Shown here: piece by piece, positions 1 through 9,699 of the stretch | Numbering within the stretch: the first letter of the stretch is position 1 | Layout: each line of letters opens with the position of its first letter | DNA from: Veronia pacifica | Lineage (GTDB): Bacteria > Pseudomonadota > Gammaproteobacteria > Enterobacterales > Vibrionaceae | DNA: 64,000 nt | Reading direction: 5' to 3' | NCBI RefSeq assembly: GCF_001707825.1 | Contig: NZ_LYBM01000001.1 | Span: forward strand, 248,001-312,000 | Made by a program: the position numbers and the translations under genes | Notes under the pieces: generated by a model | What the model was told of the DNA's origin: nothing | Databases searched by the model: none | The model's input: only the letters and a program-made list of their open reading frames with translations

Positions 1-295
1 TTAATTATTATAAAGGTTTAACCATTGATAGCTGCAGAATCACATGGGTTTCAAGAAAGTGATTTGCAAGTCTCCAGGTGGATATGACTAGTAATATGGT
101 CTTTATTGTTTTTGAGAGGTAAAACGCTTTTGTTATTTACCGGCCATGTTTTTGTGACGATTAATAACAATGAACAAATCTGATGAGCAATTTGCTAGTC
201 AGAGAAAAGTGGATGGTATTAACTCTTCAGATCAATTTTCAAACAAACCAGCATGTTCAATCGCATTGCCGCACTTCACACTCAATCAGCGGATC
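1..295. other. Intergenic, nothing recognised
   Basis: No convincing coding region, RNA gene or terminator was seen. A 61-codon open frame starting near 170 has no family resemblance and no good ribosome site. Confidence 0.5.
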
Positions 296-673
296 TCAAG
301 TCATTTTTGGGCTTGCTGTAAACGCCGAGAGGTCAAGCTCCACAGACTCCCCTAACCAGTAGGCGTTGTCAGTATGATCAAGGTAGTCATCGCCTGTGAC
401 ACCATGAATGAGAATACTCAAATGCTTTCTTTGTAGCTCCAGCCAGTTCACCACTGTGTCAAAATTATTTTTTTGAAAGAGTATTTGATAACTCCACATA
501 GTATGCGGCCCAACCTTTTTCCGGTGAAAACGTCCAATCTCTACTCCAAGTTGATGATGGATACTTTCACGAAGTTGTTGTGCAAACGCTGCGCTTGATG
601 AGTCGAAATAGACATGAGCGTGGTAGTGGTGATGAAGGTTTTGGGGATATTGTCTATTTTCATTCAGTTGCAT
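296..673 (-). CDS. DOPA 4,5-dioxygenase family protein
   Basis: A 125-residue cytosolic protein recognised by its N-terminal HYHAHVYF motif and the later GRFHRKKVGPHTMW segment, both typical of the small DOPA 4,5-dioxygenase-like family. Fungal and plant members open the ring of L-DOPA. The histidine clusters near residues 15-19 and 48-58 would be metal ligands. Bacterial members have no settled substrate, so the reaction here is inferred. Length fits the family (about 110-125 residues). The ATG at 673 is used; a second ATG three codons in is also possible. The gene stands alone between AT-rich gaps with no visible operon. Confidence 0.75.
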   Translation of the reverse strand: MQLNENRQYPQNLHHHYHAHVYFDSSSAAFAQQLRESIHHQLGVEIGRFHRKKVGPHTMWSYQILFQKNNFDTVVNWLELQRKHLSILIHGVTGDDYLDHTDNAYWLGESVELDLSAFTASPKMT

Positions 674-856
674 ATTTATCTGTTTATACTAGCTGTGTTG
701 TTAATGTCTGAGATCAAAACACTAACGTAAAGCGGATGGTTTTTCAGCTTTAGGTGCTTATTCTTACCCCTGAATGCGACCTTCCATCAATAAACTAATA
801 TTCGACCATTCTTCTTATCGGACAGAAGATAGCGAATTGCTATCCGTAGTGCCTCA

Positions 857-2836
857 TTACAGCTCACATTTTTCCGACACTTCAGCAGGCAGAGGATAAG
901 CACCAGGACTTAACAATGCGGAGAAGCATTCCTGGCGTAGAGGCCGGGACAAGTAATACCCTTGTAAGTAACGATAACCCTGACTTTGAAGAGAAGTATA
1001 TTGATTTTCCGTTTCTACCCCTTCAGCGATAACGGCCATATTAAGTGCTTTGGCAAGCGCAAGCGTGGCTGCAATAATTGTTCTGTTACTTTCTGAATCT
1101 GTACCTGTGAAGCTCTTGTCCAGCTTAACCACATGAAAAGGTAAATTGTGAAGCACCGACAAGGATGAATAACCTGTACCAAAGTCATCTAGGTAAAGTT
1201 TGACACCAAGCTTGGCAATATCTTCCAGCCAATATCTTAAATCTTGGTTGTTCAGGACATTACAAGATTCTGTTAATTCAAGAGCTATGTTAGCTGCTGA
1301 CACACCGTATTTTTTCAGCATTTGACTTAAATCATTACTAAATCCGGCATGCAGCTGAATTGGCGAGATATTTATGCTTATTGTGAAGGTGTGATCCAGT
1401 TTCTCCTGCCACTGAGAGACTTGTTTTAGTGCTTGTTTGAGCACCCACTTTCCAATATTTACAATCTGTCCCGTTTCCTCTGCTACCGGAACAAACTCTG
1501 AAGGTGCTACCTGACCAAGCTCCTCATCATGCCACCGGAGCAGTGCCTCAGCACCACGGATACGGTTCTCACAGACATCATATATAGGTTGATAAGCAAG
1601 GGTAAACTTATTCAGCTCGACAGCTCTAGACAACCTTTGTCGTATATGAACTTTCCGAGACTGCTCTTCCATTAAATGAGGTGTAAAAAGGTGATACCTA
1701 TTTCTTCCATTGAGCTTCGACTGATGCATGGCAAGGCCAGCTTGTTTCAATAGTGAATCGGTATCTTTTGCATTGTGAGGAAAAGAGCTACAACCAGCAC
1801 TGACACTGATGCAAATGTCACCAAGATTCTTTAGCTGCAATGGCAGTTGCATTTTCTTTAACACTTGCCCCAACTTTAAATGGATACTGGCACTGTTTTG
1901 TGCAGGGACAAGTGCAAGAAACTCATCACCGCCAAAACGTCCGATTTTGCATGGTTCTTTGAGGATTTCAGAGAGTTTATCTGCTGTTTTACTCAACAGT
2001 TGGTCGCCAACATGGTGACCATAGATATCATTAACTTGTTTAAACTTATCAACGTCAATAAAGACGAGATGAAATGGCTTTTCTTGTACTACCGCTTCAT
2101 CAATAACTTCTAGCATGCCGCGTCGATTAAAAAGACCGGTGAGCTCGTCGTGGGTTGCCTGAAAACTGGCTTTATGAAACATTTGCTTCTGTTCACTGAT
2201 ATCTGTCAACGATACCAGAAGCTGAGCCTTGTCTTGCAGCCACTTGGCGGATGCCTTAAAACAGTGATAACTCCCATCAAGCTCGGGTTCAATTTCAGCA
2301 TCGAATTCTTGCTCTATCTGCGCTCTTCGTATCCAATTATCAGCGACAGCTTGACAGCAAACCAGATCAGCGAGTTCAGTCACTGGTCGATAAAAGCACG
2401 TTTTGAAATAGTCATTGCAGCTAATCAAGACCCCGTACTTATCAAACAGAAGAGACAGATTTGAGCCTATAGTAATGGCTAGATCACGACGAAGACTGTA
2501 TTCGTTAGACAGCACTTCAACCAGCATTGTCTGTCGGCCATCTGAAAGTTTAAAGCCGGAGAACACACAGAGCTTTCTTTTAAGCTTTTGTTTGGGCGTG
2601 AACGTCCACCAGGTTCGAATATTTTCACCCTTTTCGAACTTAGCCCTATAGCTTTCAAGCGTCGCTTCCACAGCCTCAGACATGCCACTTTTCAGGTCTC
2701 TTGCCGCCAGCTCAGCAAGCGAGGTCGCTTCCCATAGTTCTACAGCCGAGCTGTTTGCCCAAATGATTGATTTTTTCTCAAAGTCAAAAATCCAAATTGG
2801 ATTTGATAGCTGGTTTAGCACGTTGTATTCATTCAT
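857..2836 (-). CDS. PAS-GGDEF-EAL cyclic-di-GMP signalling protein
   Basis: A 659-residue protein with no membrane segment. An N-terminal PAS-like region (about residues 5-110) is followed by a second weaker sensor region. A GGDEF domain has an intact GGDEF signature (about residues 302-306) but no RxxD inhibitory site upstream. A C-terminal EAL domain has GAEALLRW, ELTE, DDFGTGYSS and AEGVE motifs, so phosphodiesterase residues look intact. It may make or break c-di-GMP; both catalytic signatures are present, so the net activity is unknown. The ATG at 2836 is preferred because the PAS begins just after it; an upstream GTG at 2857 adds seven residues. It is a single-gene unit. Confidence 0.88.
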   Translation of the reverse strand: MNEYNVLNQLSNPIWIFDFEKKSIIWANSSAVELWEATSLAELAARDLKSGMSEAVEATLESYRAKFEKGENIRTWWTFTPKQKLKRKLCVFSGFKLSDGRQTMLVEVLSNEYSLRRDLAITIGSNLSLLFDKYGVLISCNDYFKTCFYRPVTELADLVCCQAVADNWIRRAQIEQEFDAEIEPELDGSYHCFKASAKWLQDKAQLLVSLTDISEQKQMFHKASFQATHDELTGLFNRRGMLEVIDEAVVQEKPFHLVFIDVDKFKQVNDIYGHHVGDQLLSKTADKLSEILKEPCKIGRFGGDEFLALVPAQNSASIHLKLGQVLKKMQLPLQLKNLGDICISVSAGCSSFPHNAKDTDSLLKQAGLAMHQSKLNGRNRYHLFTPHLMEEQSRKVHIRQRLSRAVELNKFTLAYQPIYDVCENRIRGAEALLRWHDEELGQVAPSEFVPVAEETGQIVNIGKWVLKQALKQVSQWQEKLDHTFTISINISPIQLHAGFSNDLSQMLKKYGVSAANIALELTESCNVLNNQDLRYWLEDIAKLGVKLYLDDFGTGYSSLSVLHNLPFHVVKLDKSFTGTDSESNRTIIAATLALAKALNMAVIAEGVETENQYTSLQSQGYRYLQGYYLSRPLRQECFSALLSPGAYPLPAEVSEKCEL

Positions 2837-3521
2837 GATCGGTCCACTGCCTGACACCCGGCAAAGGTTTGAATCAAAGGTTGTTTTAAATTAGCTCACG
2901 GAATGTAGATTTGTACTAAGAATCAGGCATTTTTACTTTTAGAAAAAGACAATGAGCAAAAATCTTTCGAGTAGTGGGGATAATAAAGAGTAATTCATAA
3001 AAACTAAACACTTTTGTGTGTCTGTTTAAGCGAAGTGACTAAAACATCTTCTGTTAGTGGTATTAAATACGTTGATTTGCTGAATTAATATTCATTTTAA
3101 TAAAATTAAACTCATTTAAATTAATAACTTAATATCAACATGTTTAATTTTCTGATAACTTTGTGTGTCTTTAAGTTATACGAAGAAATTCTTATCTTAA
3201 CTCTCTCGTTACTCATTCTTCGTACCCTTTATTATAGAGATTCAAGTTTATTAACATAATATGACAAAGCCTGAAAAATAAGACATACACTGTTACCAAA
3301 CGGTTTTAATGTTGTTATTTTACCAGGCCTCAGATAGATGTTGCAGACAGGGTATCAGTCGTGGTGTAAATCAAAGGGAGAGCGTGTAAATAATCATAGT
3401 AAGCGGAACGCTCTCTAACATGTCAGCTCACCATGACTGATACCAAGGCGTATTTACGGTATTTCTGTGTTGAATCAGTAATGTGTCGCTTCTATCGGCT
3501 CTGTGGGTGAAAGAGGTGTCG
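2837..3521. other. Intergenic, AT-rich
   Basis: About 685 bases of AT-rich sequence between two minus-strand genes. It holds the promoter region of the PAS-GGDEF-EAL gene and the tail of the manganese exporter transcript. No supported gene, repeat or strong terminator was seen. Confidence 0.4.
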
Positions 3522-4079
3522 TTAGGGGTTAAATGCAGCCATCAATGCCATTGATAGGAAAAACACGGATGCTGTACGTCGAATAATCTTGAGTGGTAGC
3601 GCTTTTGCGCAGAATTGGCCTGCGACAATGACAGGAACGGTGACTAACAGCATACCAATAGTCGTGCCTATAATGACGGTAAATAAAGACTGACTGAATT
3701 GGGCACCTAGTACAGTTGTTGCCACCTGAGTTTTATCACCGATTTCAGCGATAAAAAATGCAATAAAACTGGAGAAAAAAGGACTGGCTATCGACAAACG
3801 GCTATTTTCCTCAAAACGATCGGGGATGATGATCCAGCTTGCCATCACAATAAAACTGGCCACTAACAGCCATCGTAGAGTGTCTGCTGATAGATATTCG
3901 GCTATTGCAACGCCTATCCATGCCGCAATAGCATGATTTATAAGGGTTGCCAGTGAAATGGCCAGAATAATGGGTATGGGTTTGCGGAACCGACTGGCCA
4001 ATATAAATGATAATATCTGGCTCTTATCGCCTATTTCGGCGAGGGCTATTGATGATAATGATAATGCTAACACGCTCAC
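3522..4079 (-). CDS. mneA: TMEM165/GDT1 (UPF0016) family manganese exporter
   Basis: About 185 residues, strongly hydrophobic, with two copies of the family signature, EIGDKSQ near the N-terminus and EIGDKTQ in the second half. Each would lie in a membrane helix forming the cation path. The family (MneA in Vibrio, GDT1 in yeast, TMEM165 in humans) moves Mn2+, and sometimes Ca2+, across membranes; in bacteria it exports excess Mn2+ across the inner membrane. The open frame extends upstream to 4199, but that part overlaps a yybP-ykoY riboswitch and has no membrane character. A GTG at 4079, six bases after GAAGAG, gives a protein of normal family length. Another GTG at 4073 is also possible. Confidence 0.85.
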   Translation of the reverse strand: MSVLALSLSSIALAEIGDKSQILSFILASRFRKPIPIILAISLATLINHAIAAWIGVAIAEYLSADTLRWLLVASFIVMASWIIIPDRFEENSRLSIASPFFSSFIAFFIAEIGDKTQVATTVLGAQFSQSLFTVIIGTTIGMLLVTVPVIVAGQFCAKALPLKIIRRTASVFFLSMALMAAFNP

Positions 4080-4154
4080 AGTGTACTCTTCAGGGCGAGG
4101 TTTTATAGATACCAAAGGCAATCCACATGCCCCGCCCGGTTCATGCTGTTTTGC

Positions 4155-4265
4155 CATTGGTCTCGCCAAACTCATACGAATGTGAGTCATGATTGCCACG
4201 AAGATTAAGCTTCAATTATGTTGACAATCATCTCTGTTAACAGAGAGGCTACTCCCCAAAGGAAT
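4155..4265 (-). promoter_or_regulatory. yybP-ykoY manganese riboswitch
   Basis: Read on the minus strand, this leader carries the class signature: GGGGAGTAGCC at 4257-4247, then TGTCAACAT, then GGCGAGACC at 4167-4159, with helices between. The order and wording match the leaders of mntP and alx in E. coli. The class senses Mn2+ and turns on downstream Mn exporters. The next gene is a TMEM165-family Mn exporter, which fits. The 80 bases after the aptamer include a G/C-rich stretch (GGGCGGGGC) that could form the expression platform. Identification is by motif; no folding was run. Confidence 0.85.
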
Positions 4266-4504
4266 GTTTAGTATAGCCATGTCCTATACGTTTTATCAAC
4301 AGACACTTATTGGGGTTTTAAGAGCTTACAAGTGTTATGGTTTCTATGTGCTCGGTGCGCTCAACGACAGTAAAATTCGCTGGCTGAACGTTTGATTTCA
4401 GTGTGAGTGAGCTTATCGATTACCCTGTCGCGCAGAATATTTTTAATATGTCAAAACCACTGTTTTTGGGTTTTTTGACGACAAGAAGAAAATGGAAAAA
4501 CAGA

Positions 4505-5983
4505 ATGACAACCACCCTTATGGTTCAAGGCACCACGTCTGATGCCGGGAAGAGCACCTTAGTCGCAGGGCTATGTCGAGTGTTTGCAAGGCGAGGCTAT
4601 CGCATTGCCCCCTTTAAACCGCAGAATATGGCATTAAATAGCGCTGTGACTCCCGAGGGCGGCGAGATTGGACGAGCTCAGGCTTTGCAGGCTACTGCGG
4701 CAGGCGTGCCGCCGCACACAGATTTTAATCCCATTCTTTTGAAACCCAACAGTGATACTGGGGCGCAGGTGATCATTCATGGTCGGGCGATCAGTAACAT
4801 GGAAGCGGCGGTATATCATGATTACAAAAAAGTGGCGATGGAAGCGGTGCTCAGTTCCCACCGACGATTAAATGAAAGCTACGATTGCGTTATGGTTGAG
4901 GGAGCGGGGAGCCCAGCGGAAATCAATCTTCGCGAAAACGATATAGCAAATATGGGCTTTGCAACAGAGATAAAATGCCCGGTGATCATCATTGCGGATA
5001 TCGACAAAGGGGGCGTTTTTGCTCACTTGATCGGCACTTTAATGTTGTTAAGTGAAGACGAGCAGGAGCTTGTGAAGGGGTTTGTTATTAATCGCTTCCG
5101 TGGTGACATAGGACTCCTGCAATCTGGTCTTGACTGGTTGGAGAAAAAAACGGGTAAACCTGTTTTGGGCGTATTGCCTTATCTTCACAACTTGTATCTT
5201 GACGCAGAGGACGCGGTGGCTGCTGAAAATATTGTCAGCAAACCAACGCTTAAAGTTGCTGTATTGTTGCTCCCACATATCAGTAACCACACAGATTTTG
5301 ATGCTCTCAGGCTGAATCCAAGTGTTGACCTTTGCTACGTGAGACACACTCAACGAATAAGCAATGTTGACCTTATTGCCATTCCCGGCAGTAAAAATGT
5401 GATTAGTGATCTTAATTTTTTATACAGTGAATGCTGGGATCAGGACATTCAGCGCCATGTTCGTTACGGCGGTAAGTTGATAGGGATATGTGGTGGTTTT
5501 CAAATGCTTGGAGAATACATTTATGATCCTTTGCATATCGAGTCGACAGAAAAGGAAATGAAAGGTTTAGGCCTTGCTGAGTTTTCAACAGAGCTGACAG
5601 AAAGTAAAACACTAAATCATGTTTGTGGCTTTTCGAAAATGCTGAATTCGACAGTCACGGGCTACGAAATTCATTGCGGTCGCAGTTATGGCAGTGCATT
5701 AAGAAAATCATTTGTCGATTTTGAGGGGCACCCCGACGGAGTTCTGTCGGATGGTTTTATATCTGAAGATGATCAGATTATTGGAACCTATTTCCATGGG
5801 TTATTTGACGATCCTTCTGCGTCGCAGGCATTACTTTTATGGGCGAGTAACGGGCGTCTAGATACGCCTGCTATTGATATTGATATAAAAAGGGAGCAGC
5901 AAATTGATTTTCTCGCTGACGCCTGTGAGCAACATTTAAATATCAGAAAAATTGAGTCAATGATGGGTCTGATAACAGAATGA
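4505..5983 (+). CDS. cobQ: Cobyric acid synthase CobQ
   Basis: A 492-residue glutamine-dependent amidotransferase that amidates four carboxylates of adenosylcobyrinic acid a,c-diamide during cobalamin synthesis. The N-terminal dethiobiotin-synthetase-like ATPase domain has the P-loop [10 protein letters not shown] near residue 10. The C-terminal class I glutaminase-like domain has the nucleophile Cys in [10 protein letters not shown] and a His in [10 protein letters not shown]. The open frame reaches back to 4403, but the ATG at 4505 gives the usual [10 protein letters not shown] start and follows GGAAAAACA. The gene is alone: no other cob or cbi gene lies in this window, so it may serve corrinoid salvage or the rest of the pathway may be elsewhere. 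Confidence 0.93.
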   Translation: MTTTLMVQGTTSDAGKSTLVAGLCRVFARRGYRIAPFKPQNMALNSAVTPEGGEIGRAQALQATAAGVPPHTDFNPILLKPNSDTGAQVIIHGRAISNMEAAVYHDYKKVAMEAVLSSHRRLNESYDCVMVEGAGSPAEINLRENDIANMGFATEIKCPVIIIADIDKGGVFAHLIGTLMLLSEDEQELVKGFVINRFRGDIGLLQSGLDWLEKKTGKPVLGVLPYLHNLYLDAEDAVAAENIVSKPTLKVAVLLLPHISNHTDFDALRLNPSVDLCYVRHTQRISNVDLIAIPGSKNVISDLNFLYSECWDQDIQRHVRYGGKLIGICGGFQMLGEYIYDPLHIESTEKEMKGLGLAEFSTELTESKTLNHVCGFSKMLNSTVTGYEIHCGRSYGSALRKSFVDFEGHPDGVLSDGFISEDDQIIGTYFHGLFDDPSASQALLLWASNGRLDTPAIDIDIKREQQIDFLADACEQHLNIRKIESMMGLITE

Positions 5984-6477
5984 TCATTTTAATTTATTAC
6001 TATCAGTACCTAGTTTCACATATTGATAATAAGTGATTTGGATATTATTTATTTACCGTTTCAATGCATACGTATGCTGTTAGATATAGGTTATATACCT
6101 ATAAGTCATTGACTGGTAGAATAAGAAAGAAAAGAGATGACGCAATAGTCCATAATCATATCAAACATTATGTTTTTAGGTTTTTTGGGAGTGTATATTT
6201 TTGCAAGCTATTGAAAATTTGATATTTTATTTAATTTGTACCTTATATTAAAGAAGCTGTTATATATTTTTTGAGTATGGTTTTTTAAGTGATTTTAGAA
6301 CTTTTTGATTTTTCTTAGTACGGAGGACTCTCTAAATTAGTTATTTCATATGAAATTAATTAATATGAAATAAGATTTTTATTTTTATCTTAACTGTTTT
6401 TAAAATTTATATTTTAATGGGGGGAGTGAATTACTACTTCTTCAAACTAGTACAAAGATAGATATATATTATAGTCA
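5984..6477. other. Intergenic, very AT-rich
   Basis: About 500 bases of very AT-rich sequence after cobQ with no supported open frame. Nothing else was recognised up to the small-RNA candidate that follows. Confidence 0.4.
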
Positions 6478-6581
6478 GAAAAAAAACAGAGCTGATAAGG
6501 CTCTGTTTACGCTAAAAAAAAGTCAACCCAGCGTAAAGGAAAAATTCAGGCCAGACTTACTGATAACTAAGAATGTTCTTT
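6478..6581 (-). ncRNA. Candidate small regulatory RNA (about 100 nt)
   Basis: Read on the minus strand, a short transcript would begin near 6580. It has an 8-bp stem, TTTACGCT at 6537-6530 with AGCGTAAA at 6513-6506, whose loop holds eight T's. A 9-bp stem follows, AAACAGAGC at 6508-6500 with GCTCTGTTT at 6492-6484, running straight into a T-run. That 3' end is a classic intrinsic terminator with no minus-strand gene in front of it, which is why an RNA gene is proposed. A small 5' hairpin (CTAAAGAA / TTCTTAG) is also possible. The two stems share a few bases, so they may compete. No known Vibrio sRNA was recognised. Confidence 0.55.
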
Positions 6582-6586
6582 AGGTC

Positions 6587-6615
6587 AAATTAATTATTCA
6601 TATTCAACTAGTCAA
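6587..6615 (-). promoter_or_regulatory. Candidate sigma-70 promoter for the small RNA
   Basis: On the minus strand a TTGACT -35 element (6615-6610) is followed by exactly 17 bases and a TAATTT -10 element (6592-6587). A start about seven bases later, near 6580, gives an RNA of about 100 nt ending at the terminator near 6478. AT-rich DNA produces chance matches, but the spacing and the terminator agree. Confidence 0.5.
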
Positions 6616-7033
6616 AGACAGGAATTGAGTAGAATTCGCAGTTTTAGTTTTTATGTTTCTTAAAAAAATAATAAGTTATATTAATAAACGCCATTATATA
6701 TCTAGATCAATATAGTATCAATATTGATTGTTTATTTTTCACATTATCAAGCGTAATGTTTAAAAAATGATATGCTATTTATTTGCTATATGACTTAGTT
6801 TTATACTCATGGCGAGTCGAAAAATTAGTCATTAATCATATTCCGTTTTCGATTATATATCTTAAGGTATTTATTTAATAATATCTAATTTAGTTAATAT
6901 TTATGTTATGAGGTTGATTGACTATAACGAATAGACAATTTAGTATATATGGAAAATCATATATACTGTTAAGTTGAGGTCGTACTAGAAAGTGAAATGG
7001 CCTATGATGTTGTGTTTTAGTTGAGTAAATTCA
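6616..7033. other. Intergenic, AT-rich, upstream of arsH
   Basis: About 420 AT-rich bases between the small-RNA candidate and arsH. It presumably holds the arsH promoter. No ArsR-type operator was recognised. Confidence 0.35.
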
Positions 7034-7756
7034 ATGAGTAAAAAAAATATTGACGACCTCTTAAATATTGAGGAAGAGTCGTTTAGTCTACCATCAAAAA
7101 GCAGTCTTTCTCTTTCTGAAACTGGGCACCCTCCTCGAATATTACTGATGTATGGCTCGTTGAGAGAACGCTCATTTAGTCGCTTACTCGTTGAGGAGTC
7201 CGCACGTCTTTTGACTGCGATGGGTGCCGAAGTGCGAATTTTCAATCCTGAGGGGCTGCCACTACCGGATTCTTGCGAGCCCTCTCACCCAAAGGTCAGT
7301 GAGCTACGTGAGCTGGTCATGTGGTCAGAAGGTCAGGTTTGGTGTTCTCCCGAAAAGCATGGTTCTATGACAGGGATCATGAAAAGCCAGATAGACTGGA
7401 TTCCATTGAGCCTTGGCGCAGTCCGCCCAACACAAGGAAAAACATTGGCTGTTATGCAGGTGTGTGGCGGATCGCAGTCATTCAATGTCGTCAACCAACT
7501 CAGGGTATTGGGACGTTGGATGAGAATGTTCACTATCCCTAATCAGTCGTCTGTCGCAAAAGCGTTCTTGGAGTTTGATGAGAACGACCGTATGAAGCCT
7601 TCATCTTATTACAACCGGGTGGTGGATGTGATGGAAGAACTTATCAAGTTCACGCTATTGCTGAGAGATAATCAGGATTATCTGGTTGATCGTTATTCAG
7701 AACGGGTTGAAAGTGCTGAGGCACTCTCCAAACGTGTAAATCAACGCAGTATCTAA
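7034..7756 (+). CDS. arsH: ArsH-type NADPH-dependent FMN reductase
   Basis: A 240-residue flavoprotein of the flavodoxin-like NADPH-FMN reductase family. The FMN phosphate loop [13 protein letters not shown] is near residue 38, and [20 protein letters not shown] plus the C-terminal RYSERVES are typical of ArsH. Family members oxidise trivalent methyl- or organoarsenicals with NADPH and FMN, or act as quinone and azo reductases. It is unusual that no arsR, arsB/acr3 or arsC gene is nearby, so a general redox role is possible. Start ATG 7034 has only a weak ribosome site; the first 35 residues are polar and poorly conserved. Confidence 0.88.
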   Translation: MSKKNIDDLLNIEEESFSLPSKSSLSLSETGHPPRILLMYGSLRERSFSRLLVEESARLLTAMGAEVRIFNPEGLPLPDSCEPSHPKVSELRELVMWSEGQVWCSPEKHGSMTGIMKSQIDWIPLSLGAVRPTQGKTLAVMQVCGGSQSFNVVNQLRVLGRWMRMFTIPNQSSVAKAFLEFDENDRMKPSSYYNRVVDVMEELIKFTLLLRDNQDYLVDRYSERVESAEALSKRVNQRSI

Positions 7757-7969
7757 TGAAAGAGGGTAGTCTATAAAATGGCTGCCTTTGTTAACATGTT
7801 ATGCCTTAAATGGCGGGCAAAAGCCGGCTGAAAAAGATGACGATACTTGTTGAATACGTAGGCAAGAAATCGTTCTGTATCTTGCCTTGCGTCGCCAGTT
7901 CCTATTTTTAAAGTCGTATTCGTGTTTAGAGCGAAACGGTCTCTTTTCTAACGCATTAAGTCGTGGGTT

Positions 7970-8356
7970 CTAGCGCGAAGACAAGCCTGGCAGTTCGAGA
8001 TGTTGAACTATTCGTTGTAACATCTCTTGGAGATAGTTTCTGAGTGCCTTGATTCCAACAATTATCTCTTCAGGAATATGCTTTAGCCCTTCTTCGATTT
8101 TCAAACAGATGTTAATGCTGTTCTCTAAAATTCATAAATGTGCGTATCACATAAGCTCTCCACCTTTAACTTTCTGAATGACAACAGCAACACCGTCGAC
8201 CTCAGTCATTCGATAAATACCGAGAAAGCCAGTGTTTTTCGCATTGATAGCGGCTAGATTTTGCAACCAGTGTCTAATCACAGGCGCACTTCCTGACATA
8301 ATAGTATCAAGATCGCTGGGCAACGAAGTCAATCCTCCCGCTTTAAGGAGCTCAAT
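7970..8356 (-). pseudogene. Degraded open frame with two in-frame stops
   Basis: On the minus strand one frame reads as plausible protein from 8356 to the stop at 7970 but is broken by TGA at 8147-8149 and a second TGA five codons later. The first part includes SLPSDLDTIMSGSAPV and the last part ends LQRIVQHLELPGLSSR. The shared frame suggests one decayed gene, although two adjacent tiny genes cannot be excluded. The family was not recognised. Confidence 0.3.
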
Positions 8357-8751
8357 CTAGAGACAGAGTGAAGAAGAACAGGCATCAATGGTGTATAGAC
8401 TGGAACAATTTGAGCATAGCGACTGCCCTGTCGTAAGCGGTGAACTCCATCTTGGTTAGGTTCAAAGCTCAAGGTAGGGTATCAGCTAAACAAGGTGTGA
8501 TATGACAATGTCAGATGCCTGAATAAATATGTTTTAGAAAATGTCCGGGTGAATTTGCACCGGAAGGCTATCATCTCTAACCGTATATTATCTTCTCTCT
8601 GTTATGGCTGGTTGTGAAAAGCAATATGTGCGGTGGATTTTCGCTGGTGGGAACATGCCGAAGCAGATTGGCAGACAATCGGTTCGGCGTTTGTCTGCCT
8701 TATATCGGATGCCACTTATAACCAAGCGACCTGTCGAATGTGTTGTTCTTT
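8357..8751. other. Intergenic with hairpins, no supported gene
   Basis: Three inverted repeats stand out. TCCGGGTG/CACCGGA lies near 8541-8561. GGCAGACAA/TTTGTCTGCC lies near 8673-8702. A GCCGAA/TTCGGC pair overlaps the latter, so those two helices would be mutually exclusive. No T-run follows, so they are not clear terminators. A 31-codon frame starting MCGGFS lies across the same stretch and is not supported. Confidence 0.35.
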
Positions 8752-9384
8752 TTATCCTATCTCATCTGGTTTGACGTCAGGTTTGGCGTAACTTAGACGA
8801 CCTAGGCGATGGCTCCGGTGGTAAGCATCCAGGCTAGAGACGGCGACCGTTTCCAATAATTCTATGTCAATAAAACCATCTTCTTGTACCGCTAGAGGCT
8901 CTACGATGACATCTGTTATCTCGCCGATTATCATGACTGTTTTGTTAATTTCCAGTGTTTGTGTTTCCGCTAATTTGAGAGCAAACTTTAACCTGCTTTC
9001 CTTAACAAATGGTGCGTGCGTACCCTCTATATATTGCTCATGTAATCCGACGGCCTCAAACTCAGATTGTTCTTTTGGGTATCTTGCTGACGTTTGGTGA
9101 GCCTGTTTCCATATATCTGCTGACACATGATTTATTGTGTAACTGCCCGTGGCCAAAATATTCTCGAGCGTATCGCGTGTGACTGTATGTGGCCTGACGA
9201 TCATGCCAATCAATGGCGGGTTTGCGCCGATGTGAAAAACAGAACTTACGATAGCCAGATTAGTATTACCGTTGGTATCAGCAGTACCGATTAAGTTAGC
9301 ACTTTTAAAACCGGATAGGCTGTTGATAAATTTAGCTCTAAATCGATCGTCACTTGCGTCAATTGCAGTGCGGCTCCAATGCAT
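8752..9384 (-). CDS. Flavin reductase-like FMN-binding split-barrel protein
   Basis: A 210-residue cytosolic protein of the flavin reductase-like family. The N-terminal half has the split-barrel pattern with NLIGTADTNGNTNLAIVSS and NPPLIGMIVRPHTVTRDTL, typical of FMN-binding members. The central KQAHQTSARYP segment also fits. Members bind FMN and usually pass electrons from NAD(P)H to a partner oxygenase; no partner is visible here, so the substrate is unknown. The ATG at 9384 gives a normal length. The gene is monocistronic. Confidence 0.82.
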   Translation of the reverse strand: MHWSRTAIDASDDRFRAKFINSLSGFKSANLIGTADTNGNTNLAIVSSVFHIGANPPLIGMIVRPHTVTRDTLENILATGSYTINHVSADIWKQAHQTSARYPKEQSEFEAVGLHEQYIEGTHAPFVKESRLKFALKLAETQTLEINKTVMIIGEITDVIVEPLAVQEDGFIDIELLETVAVSSLDAYHRSHRLGRLSYAKPDVKPDEIG

Positions 9385-9699
9385 GAGTATTCTTCCTTAT
9401 TAAGCCAATTGCTGACAGTTTACTGAGATCACGGATATTTGGATCACTTGATGATAGCTGAAACCTCTACACGATTACTTGCCCACTGCTGAATATCTTT
9501 ATATTCAATGTTGCTGAAAACATAAACATAGGGTTTTTGAGATTCAAAATCGAGTGAAGATTTGTTATCGCTCTCAGTTTTCATTGTGTCGTCTGTCTCG
9601 CCTACACTGCGGCAGTTAGGCTGGCAACACCAATAGTTACTTTGTATAGGTCATAATACCTCTTGTCTCCTTTTTCCTCTCAGTTGAGCACACCTGATT
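9385..9699. other. Intergenic, divergent promoters
   Basis: About 315 bases between the divergent flavin reductase and azlC genes. Presumed to hold both promoters. Nothing specific was recognised. Confidence 0.4.

Noticed and set aside
170-355. 61-codon plus-strand open frame at the start of the window
   Set aside because: No family resemblance, weak ribosome site, and it overlaps the end of the DOPA-dioxygenase-like gene.
4080-4199. N-terminal 40-residue extension of the manganese exporter
   Set aside because: It overlaps conserved riboswitch sequence and is unlike the family, so a GTG start near 4079 was chosen.
8630-8730. Short frame starting MCGGFS, resembling the start of HMCES/YedK proteins
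   Set aside because: Only 31 codons, Arg after MCG is missing, and the region is dominated by hairpins. Likely chance.
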